A stretch of DNA of 64,000 bases from Hymenobacter lapidarius. GTDB lineage: Bacteria > Bacteroidota > Bacteroidia > Cytophagales > Hymenobacteraceae. Of the stretch, positions 54,998 to 61,585 are shown piece after piece. Below the pieces are notes generated by a model. That model saw only the letters and a program-made list of their open reading frames with translations. It was not told the DNA's origin and did not search any database. Each line of letters opens with the position of its first letter. Within the stretch, counting starts at the first letter, position 1. A program made the translations under genes and the position numbers. The stretch covers positions 1 through 64,000 of the forward strand of contig NZ_MDZB01000175.1 in NCBI RefSeq assembly GCF_001816145.1, in the 5' to 3' direction.

Positions 54998-55413
54998 TGG
55001 CAGCGGCCAAACTAGCAACCGCCCCCGCCACGAAGCGCAGGGGCGGCATGGGCCGGGCGCAGTGGCTCAGCAAGCAGAACGGGCGCAAGGCCGTGCTCTA
55101 TGTCGTAAAGCTGTACGGGAATGAGGGCGAACAACCGTTCTACAAAATTGGGATAACCTTCAATTTAGCCGCCCGCTTCGCCCGCTTGCGCTTCGCGGGG
55201 TACAAGTGGCGCACCGTGGCGCGGTATGGGAGCTGGAGCGCGGGGCGGGTGTTCGACTTAGAGGAACGATTGCACATGCAACTGAAGCCCTATTCCTGCC
55301 GGCCTTTCCTGCCTTTTGCGGGCCTTACGGAATGCTACGGGGAAGTAGAGCCGTTGCTTGCCGCGCTGCCCAGGGTGGGCACGTTTGTATTAAAAATTGG
55401 TGTTGATATTTGA
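54997..55413 (+). CDS. stand-alone GIY-YIG-like nuclease domain protein
   Basis: A 138-residue protein: VLYVVKLYGNEGEQPFYKIGIT is the GIY-YIG-type first strand pair, followed by ARFARLRFAGYKWRTV, VFDLEERLHMQLKPY with the catalytic-type Glu, and PFAGLTECYG. It matches the C-terminal domain of the next gene point for point (FYKxGxT...RF...E...PFxGxTEC). It starts by one-base overlap with the integrase stop (TAATG). Confidence 0.75.
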   Translation: MAAAKLATAPATKRRGGMGRAQWLSKQNGRKAVLYVVKLYGNEGEQPFYKIGITFNLAARFARLRFAGYKWRTVARYGSWSAGRVFDLEERLHMQLKPYSCRPFLPFAGLTECYGEVEPLLAALPRVGTFVLKIGVDI

Positions 55414-55419
55414 TAAACT

Positions 55420-56544
55420 ATGTCTAAGGCTTTAACAACTGCGGAATTTATTGCCAAGGCTCAGGCCGTGCACGGGGTGGGCAAGTACGGCTACGAGAAG
55501 GTGGTGTATGTAAATGGACAAACTAAAGTGGTAATTACCTGCTCAATCCACGGCTTTTTCGAGCAGCGGCCCAGCGACCATGGCAAAGGCATTGGGTGTA
55601 GATTTTGTGGGCAAGAGAAGGGGTCAATAAGCCGCTCCCTTGATACGCATGCCTTCATTGCTAGGGCCAAAGAAACCCATGGCCATCGCTATGATTACTC
55701 AAAAACGATTTATATAGGCAACAGCCACAATGTTGCTATCAATTGCCCTGAACACGGAAAATTTGAGCAAAAGCCTTCGCACCACATGAAGGGTAGTGGC
55801 TGCCCAGCCTGTGCCGGCGTGGCGCGCATTGATACCCCTGCCTTCATAGCGCGAGCCCAAGCCGCCCACGGCGACCGCTACGATTACTCAATAACGGTAT
55901 ATGCGGGGAGGGGGCGAAAACTCACCATTGTTTGCCCAGAACATGGCGAGTTTGAGCAGCTTTCAAAATCTCACATGAATGGAAATGGGTGCCCATCATG
56001 CGCCATCATAGCCAACTCGCATAGTACGGCCTCATTTATCGCCCGTGCTCAAGCAGCGCACGAAAACCGCTACGATTATTCAAAAACGGTGTACACGGGT
56101 AGAGGCTGCAAAGTTGCTATTATGTGCCCAAAGCACGGCGCGTTTGAAAGAAAGGCGCGCAACCATTTGGAGGGGTCTGGCTGCCCCATGTGTGGAGAGG
56201 CGCGGCGCACCGAAATTAACCGTCTTAGCTGGATTGCGCGGGCAAAAAATCGCATCTGTTACCTGTATTTATTACGCATATTTGACAAGGACGAAGTTTT
56301 TTATAAAGCAGGGGTTACATCTGATTCTGTAAAAAGGCGTTTTGTAGGCCCGCAGGCCCTTAACAATTATTCTTACGAAGTCTTAGCCTTGCATAAATCC
56401 ACGAATGCCGCCGCCGTTTGGGAATGGGAACAAAGTATACTGGAAACGTTTTCGCATTTGGCCTATGTCCCTAAGCGGCCTTTTGGAGGCGCAACAGAAT
56501 GCTTCTCAAGCTGCGAAGAAATCCTAGCAATATTCCCGCTATGA
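55420..56544 (+). CDS. GIY-YIG endonuclease with four zinc-binding repeats
   Basis: A 374-residue protein. Four tandem repeats of about 57 residues (about 6-63, 75-131, 138-194, 202-258) each read FIARAQAAHGDRYDYS...CPEHG-x-FEQ...H-x-GSGCPxC, giving a CxxH/CxxC zinc set. The family resembles DUF723. The C-terminal 100 residues are a GIY-YIG domain: CYLYLLRIFDKDEVFYKAGVTSDSVKRRF, with WEWEQSILETF and PFGGATECF. The design is that of a homing nuclease, with the repeats likely reading the target. GC is far below the phage structural genes. A terminator follows. Confidence 0.85.
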   Translation: MSKALTTAEFIAKAQAVHGVGKYGYEKVVYVNGQTKVVITCSIHGFFEQRPSDHGKGIGCRFCGQEKGSISRSLDTHAFIARAKETHGHRYDYSKTIYIGNSHNVAINCPEHGKFEQKPSHHMKGSGCPACAGVARIDTPAFIARAQAAHGDRYDYSITVYAGRGRKLTIVCPEHGEFEQLSKSHMNGNGCPSCAIIANSHSTASFIARAQAAHENRYDYSKTVYTGRGCKVAIMCPKHGAFERKARNHLEGSGCPMCGEARRTEINRLSWIARAKNRICYLYLLRIFDKDEVFYKAGVTSDSVKRRFVGPQALNNYSYEVLALHKSTNAAAVWEWEQSILETFSHLAYVPKRPFGGATECFSSCEEILAIFPL

Positions 56545-56549
56545 CAAGA

Positions 56550-56588
56550 AAAGGCCCGGCCAATCTCTTAGCCGGGCCTTTGCGTTTT
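56550..56588 (+). terminator. rho-independent terminator ending the integrase unit
   Basis: AAAGGCCCGGC pairs with GCCGGGCCTTT across CAATCTCTTA, followed by GCGTTTTT. Confidence 0.85.
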
Positions 56589-56691
56589 TGCATTAAAAGC
56601 TAATCGGCCGTAAATCTGCGCGAAGCGAGATAGGCCACCTTTTGTGCGGTGGGTTTAATCGCTGGGGCGTTGGCGTCGGTATATTAGCCGG

Positions 56692-57177
56692 ATGAAACCT
56701 CTGCCTCTTGCCTTATTGCTTTGCGTAGGCTGCCACTCAGCTACGCTCTCAGATGAAGAAACCATTAAAGCCGTTGCAGCCGCACAAGCGCCGGGCGAAG
56801 GCTTTCAAGATTTCAAGTTTGGGCAACCTGCCAGCGAATACCCCGGCTTGGATACGGTTACCAGTAGCCCCGAAGGCGTGTCCTTTACGCGCAAAGGCGA
56901 AGCCGTGGCGTATGGCTTGGTACCTGTGCACGATGTTATTTATACGTTCCGCAACGGAGGCTTTTCACAAGTCAGCTTCAATTCGTCGGGCCTTTCCAAC
57001 AGTAACAAGTTGCAAGGGTGTCTGGAGCAATTGTTCGGCCCCCTAGAAAAGGGCGAAGACAACCGCTACAAAGCGCAAACAGGTAAGGCCATGCTGCTAT
57101 TCTCTCGCACCTATTCAGGAGACGCAACCGCTATTATTGTAAGTGAAGAAGACTTTGCGGATATGCTGAGCACGTAA
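56692..57177 (+). CDS. prophage-encoded lipoprotein
   Basis: A 161-residue protein: signal peptide and lipobox LLLCVGC, then a small soluble domain (FQDFKFGQPASEYPGLDTV, GLVPVHDVIYTFRNGGFSQVSF, LQGCLEQLFGPLEKG). No family is certain. It stands alone, 147 bases after the terminator and before the next phage promoter-like site, and is lower in GC than the structural genes. A lysogenic-conversion or superinfection-exclusion lipoprotein is plausible by analogy with other prophage lipoproteins. Confidence 0.6.
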   Translation: MKPLPLALLLCVGCHSATLSDEETIKAVAAAQAPGEGFQDFKFGQPASEYPGLDTVTSSPEGVSFTRKGEAVAYGLVPVHDVIYTFRNGGFSQVSFNSSGLSNSNKLQGCLEQLFGPLEKGEDNRYKAQTGKAMLLFSRTYSGDATAIIVSEEDFADMLST

Positions 57178-57197
57178 CCCCCCCCCCCTTTCCCCCC

Positions 57198-57220
57198 GTA
57201 GGGGCAGCCCGGCACCTTTG
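57198..57220 (+). promoter_or_regulatory. phage promoter-like motif, site C
   Basis: GTAGGGGC, 11 bases, then TTTG, TGCC and the ATG at 57225. It restarts the tail operon after the integrase cassette. Confidence 0.65.
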
Positions 57221-57224
57221 TGCC

Positions 57225-59402
57225 ATGCCGCTGCCCTTGCCCGCCGTAGACAACGCCCTTGCCCGCTTCTTCCTGGTGATTGCCGGGCAGCGCGTGGAGG
57301 CGCAGGTGGGCGGGGAGGGTCGCATCAGCCGCGAACCCGGCGGCGACGGGAGCACCCGCGCCTTTTACTTCCGCGACAAGCTCAGCCAGGTCCAGTTCAG
57401 CGGCGAGGCCTACGCCTACCTGCTGGGCATTGAAAACAGCAACGCCCGCTGCCAGCGCATAGGCCTGCTCGTGGAAACCCGCGCCCACGCCGGGGCGCCG
57501 TGGCTGCTGGAATGGGAAGGCGTGTTCATCTGCACGGACGTGAGCTGGGACCCGGACAACTGCACGGCCACGGTGACAGCCGCCCCGAACGATGCCTACC
57601 GGCGCCTGCTGGACAGCTACGATGCCGAGTACAACATCCTGCGCACGCCCGGCACCCGCACGCCGGTTACGGCCGAGCTGGCTCAATTGGCCGGGCAACT
57701 GCGGCTGGAGTCCCTGCGCATTGATTCGGCCGAAGAAGCCGACTTCCTGGGCACGGACGGCTGGACGGGCTTCTTGCGGGACACGAGCTGGATAAGCGGC
57801 CGGGGCCTGCAAAAGGGCACCTATAGCCGCATGGTGCTGCTCTTTCGCTACCGCTTGCCCGCCGTGGCGATGGTGCCCGACACGACCACCGTGGGCGACT
57901 TCGTGCCCGTGGACAAGTCCGATGCCGGCTGGGTGCCGCTCCTTGATTCGCGCAACGATGCCCGGAATCCGCCCACCATCGACTACGTGAAAGGCGCCGA
58001 AATCGCGGGCTTTAAGCCCTACAAAATCGGCACCTACAACGACTGGCTGGACCCGACGAACGTGACCAGCGGCGGCCAGCCCCGCAGCAACAAGCGCTAC
58101 GGGGACCAGCTGCTGCTGCTGCCCTGCTTCAACTCGCCGGCCGACTACGGCTTCAGCAATGCCGACTACCTGAAGATAACCGGCACGGGTTCCGGCCAGA
58201 GCCTGGGCGGGGCCTTCAATGCCGAAGCCGACGGCGGGCAGTGCCTCAACGTGCGCCGCCACGTCAAGCAGGGCGATGGGGAGCCCGCCAACAGCCGCAG
58301 CCTGTGGTGGCGATTCGGGCAGTTCAAGTTTGCCCGCGCCTTCCGCCTGCGCGATGCCGTCTACGAACTGCTGCGGGCCACCATCTACGGCCCGGCCCGC
58401 GCCGACGGCACCTTTGCGCCCCCCGCCCCGGCCCTGCTGGCCCTGCTGCCCCCGAATGCCGACGCCCTGAGCGTGTTCCTTTCCGCCCCGACCAACCCGG
58501 CCACCGGCCAAACCGGCAACGCGAACGAGGTGCCGCGCCTGCTGCTTTCGGCCGGCTCCGACGTGAAGCGCTACGGCAGCAGCGAGGCGGCCACGCGGGT
58601 GCTCATCAGCCTCAAGCAGCTACTGGCTGACCTGAAGGCCCTCTACAAAATCGACTGGTTCATTGACCCGCTCACCGGCTGGTTCCGCATCGAGGATTTG
58701 AGCTACGTGGAAGCCCAGCGCGAAGCCGGCGCGGTGCTCGACCTGACCGCCCTTTCCGGGGCCGTGCTGCCCCGCGCCTACTCGTACCGCACCCCGGACT
58801 TGCCCCGTTACGAAGAACTAACCGTGGCCAATGCCCAGACGGAGGACCTGCCGGGCCACACCTATTTTGCCAAAGCCGCCCTTGACTACGGCCCCGACGG
58901 CTGCAGCATCGGCCGCGAAGGGCAGAACCGCCGCAGCAGCGCCAGCGCCCGCCTGACGGGCGACGTGACGGCGGGCGTGCTCTTTGGCGATGCCATTCCC
59001 GATAACGCCCTCTTCCTCTTAGCCCCCGATGCCGCCGGCACCCTGAGCGACGCCAACCGCCTCGTGGCCGTGTCCTCCCTGCTGGCCCGCTACCACCGGC
59101 GCGGCATGGTCGGCCCCGGGGCCGTGCTGCCCGGCGGCGTGCCGGTAACGGCCCAAAGCGTGCGCCCGCAGCGCGAACAGCCCGCCCAAACGGCCCCGCT
59201 GGGCACCTTGCGGGCCTTGCCGGCCACGGCCCGCCTCACGACCCTGCTGGGCCGTGAGGGCGAAGCGGCCAAAGCCGAGCTGAACCTGAAAACCGGCGTG
59301 GTTACCATTACCGCCTGGCTGACCGTGCCCGACTCCTACACCCCGCTTCCGACCATTCGGAGCCGGCAATTTGACGAATCCTTTTCCGATTCCTTTCGCT
59401 AG
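57225..59402 (+). CDS. phage distal tail/baseplate protein (by position)
   Basis: A 725-residue protein. The N-terminal region (RFFLVIAGQRVEAQVGGEGR, FYFRDKLSQVQFSGEAYAYL, LLEWEGVFICTDVSWDPDNC) suggests a beta-rich tail component; the central LLADLKALYKIDWFIDPLTGWFRIEDLSYVEA region resembles baseplate-type proteins. No firm family. In siphoviruses this place is held by distal tail and tail-associated proteins. It overlaps the next gene's GTG by one base. Confidence 0.6.
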   Translation: MPLPLPAVDNALARFFLVIAGQRVEAQVGGEGRISREPGGDGSTRAFYFRDKLSQVQFSGEAYAYLLGIENSNARCQRIGLLVETRAHAGAPWLLEWEGVFICTDVSWDPDNCTATVTAAPNDAYRRLLDSYDAEYNILRTPGTRTPVTAELAQLAGQLRLESLRIDSAEEADFLGTDGWTGFLRDTSWISGRGLQKGTYSRMVLLFRYRLPAVAMVPDTTTVGDFVPVDKSDAGWVPLLDSRNDARNPPTIDYVKGAEIAGFKPYKIGTYNDWLDPTNVTSGGQPRSNKRYGDQLLLLPCFNSPADYGFSNADYLKITGTGSGQSLGGAFNAEADGGQCLNVRRHVKQGDGEPANSRSLWWRFGQFKFARAFRLRDAVYELLRATIYGPARADGTFAPPAPALLALLPPNADALSVFLSAPTNPATGQTGNANEVPRLLLSAGSDVKRYGSSEAATRVLISLKQLLADLKALYKIDWFIDPLTGWFRIEDLSYVEAQREAGAVLDLTALSGAVLPRAYSYRTPDLPRYEELTVANAQTEDLPGHTYFAKAALDYGPDGCSIGREGQNRRSSASARLTGDVTAGVLFGDAIPDNALFLLAPDAAGTLSDANRLVAVSSLLARYHRRGMVGPGAVLPGGVPVTAQSVRPQREQPAQTAPLGTLRALPATARLTTLLGREGEAAKAELNLKTGVVTITAWLTVPDSYTPLPTIRSRQFDESFSDSFR

Positions 59403-60858
59403 TGGCCCTCAACGTTCACACCTTCCCGCTGCTGGCCTACCCCGGCCCCGCCCCCGAAACGGCCGCCCGCGCCGGCATGGGCGGCTGGGATGCCTACGCG
59501 CTGTGGGCACCCACGGACCGGCTGCTGCCCTTCGTGCTGCAACGCCCCCTGCTGGTCGGGGCGCCGCGTGGGTGGCGTGCGCCCGGCTGGAGCACGCCGA
59601 TACCGGCGCCCTGCTCCACGAGCTGACGCCCACCGGCCCCGGCGCCCCCTTGCCCGCGCTGGGCCTGCTGCTGCACAAGTTCCAGGACGCGGGCACGGGC
59701 GTGGAATCCTTCGCCTACTACGGCGGCATCATTCCCGGCCTGGCTTTGCCTTGTGGCGTGCCCGTGCGCCTGGTGCTCGACAACGCCTACCAGAGCCCGC
59801 GCTTCACGGGCCGCGCCGATAGTGCCACGGCCTGCCTGCAGCTCGACTGGTGGCACGATTCGCCCCTCTACCGCGTGCCCTACGGCACGGGCCTGCACCA
59901 ACGCCTCTACGTGGAGAACGCAGGACTGCAGTACGCCCCGACCAGGGAAAAGAGCGAAGTCATCGTGAACCCGGCCACGGGCGAGGACACGGTGGTGTTC
60001 ATGGCCAAAATCCGCGCCGCCACCGTGAGCACGGAGCCGCTGCCCGCCTACCTGGCCGAAGCCTTGAGCGCGGCCAACGCCCACCAGCGCTTTGCCGTGG
60101 ACGGGGAGGAATGGAAGCTGGCCGAAGCCAAGGAAACCAAGGCCGGCACCGACGGCGGGCGCGATGCCTTCACGCTCACCTTTGAGCAAACCGACGTGCT
60201 GGTGCGCCGCTCCTGCCCCGTGCCCGCCCCGGTCTCCCTGCCGTACGCGCCCGACATGGTGCGGCCGTGGCGCTGCGGCGACACGAGCGACACGGCCCCG
60301 GACTTTCAGCCCGACGGCGAGGGTATCTGTGAAAGCGACAACGACGACTTAAACACGGGCTACGTGCTCTACACGACCCGCGACGTGAACCCGAACAGCG
60401 CCAGCTTCAACCAAGTGGGCGCCCCCGTGCGCGGCGAGCAGCCCAACGAGGCCCAGTGCCCGGTGCCGCCGCTCTACTACTCCGCCGAAGTGGCCGGCTA
60501 CACCTCCCGTTCGGACTGCGCCGAAGGCCAGGCCAGCGGCGAGCCCGTGTATTACCGCTTGGCGGCCGGCGCGCAAACCAGCCGCGTGAGCCAGGCCCAG
60601 GCCAACGAAGCCGCGCAGGCCCTCTATGCCACCCAGGCGCAGGCCCACGCCAACGCCACCGGCACCTGCCTCACCGCCGGGCCGGGCGGCGGGGCTGCCA
60701 CCTACGTGCCCGTGTATACGCCCGACGGGTGCTTTGCCTGCCAGATGGCCAACGAAGCCGACCTCTCGGACGTGCGCGATGCCACGGCCCCGGAGATAAA
60801 CCAGTACACCCGCGCCTACAACAACAACGGGACCGCCTGCGCGCCCTGTGCCAACTAA
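59402..60858 (+). CDS. phage tail protein with DUF5977-like region; frame broken by one missing base
   Basis: The GTG at 59402 opens MALNVHTFPLLAYPGPAPET and continues to about 59560; one missing base in the GGCGCCGCG run then shifts the frame. Restored, it continues WVACARLEHADTGALLHELT to the stop at 60858. The C-terminal third (YYSAEVAGYTSRSDCAEGQ...VSQAQANEAAQAL...HANATGTC) closely matches the DUF5977 modules of Bacteroidota surface proteins. About 485 residues when corrected. It is presumably exposed at the tail tip. Confidence 0.65.
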
Positions 60859-60903
60859 TTCCCCCGTTTTTCCCTCACCCCAATCCCTCACCCTTTTTTA
60901 CTC

Positions 60904-61491
60904 ATGGCCGCAAACCCAGACGACCCCACCATTGCCCTGAATTGCCAGGACCAGACCCTGCCGGCCGGCGTATCGGCCGCCGATTGCTACGTGCCCGAGC
61001 GCAACTACGGCCCGATTCGCAACCTCTACTACACCCGCGCCCCGTTCGCGGCCCCGCCCACGGCCTTGGAAATCGCCCGCCGGCTGGCCTTGTTCGGCAC
61101 GGCGCCCACGGACCCCGAAGCAATGGTTGGCCCCATCGTGGCCCAGGTGAGCCTGACGCCCGCCACCGCCCAGGTGGACCGCATCAACGGGGTGGACTAC
61201 CCCAAGCCGACGGACCTCTCCTTCGCCGTGACCATCTTCGACACCAACCAAGCGCAGTACGCGTTCATGCGCAGCACCCAGAAGGGCGGCACGCAGGGCT
61301 ATTTCTACGGCGTGGACGGCACCCCGTACTGGGTGGGTGGGCAGTCCGGGCTGACCGGCGAAAAGGCCATCCTCTCCTCCCGCTTCAACTGGCCGGCGGA
61401 TGAGACGGCGCTCCAGACCATCACCGGCACCATCACGGGCAAGGGCTTCTTTGACCCCAAGCGGGTGCCCAGCCCGGTGCCCGTGGTGTAA
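60904..61491 (+). CDS. phage tail protein of unknown function
   Basis: A 195-residue protein (CYVPERNYGPIRNLYYTRAPF, VDYPKPTDLSFAVTIFDTNQAQYAFM, GYFYGVDGTPYWVGGQSGL). No family is recognised. It follows the DUF5977-bearing gene after 45 pyrimidine-rich bases and ends before a terminator, so it closes that unit. Confidence 0.55.
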   Translation: MAANPDDPTIALNCQDQTLPAGVSAADCYVPERNYGPIRNLYYTRAPFAAPPTALEIARRLALFGTAPTDPEAMVGPIVAQVSLTPATAQVDRINGVDYPKPTDLSFAVTIFDTNQAQYAFMRSTQKGGTQGYFYGVDGTPYWVGGQSGLTGEKAILSSRFNWPADETALQTITGTITGKGFFDPKRVPSPVPVV

Positions 61492-61514
61492 GCGCCCGTA
61501 AGCGCCTGCCTTGC

Positions 61515-61550
61515 AGCCCCGGCCCCTCTAAGGTCGGGGCTGTTTGCGTT
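61515..61550 (+). terminator. rho-independent terminator
   Basis: AGCCCCG pairs with CGGGGCT, followed by GTTTGCGTTT. Promoter-like site D begins nine bases after it. Confidence 0.75.
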
Positions 61551-61558
61551 TGTCGCCC

Positions 61559-61581
61559 GTAGGGCCGTGCAGGGAATTTTG
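61559..61581 (+). promoter_or_regulatory. phage promoter-like motif, site D
   Basis: GTAGGGCC, 11 bases, then TTTG, TGCC and the ATG at 61586. It lies directly after a terminator, as site B does. Confidence 0.7.
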
Positions 61582-61585
61582 TGCC

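Noticed and set aside
55420..56200. Tandem DNA repeats as a satellite
   Set aside because: Similarity is at protein level in four zinc-binding repeats; the DNA copies are diverged.
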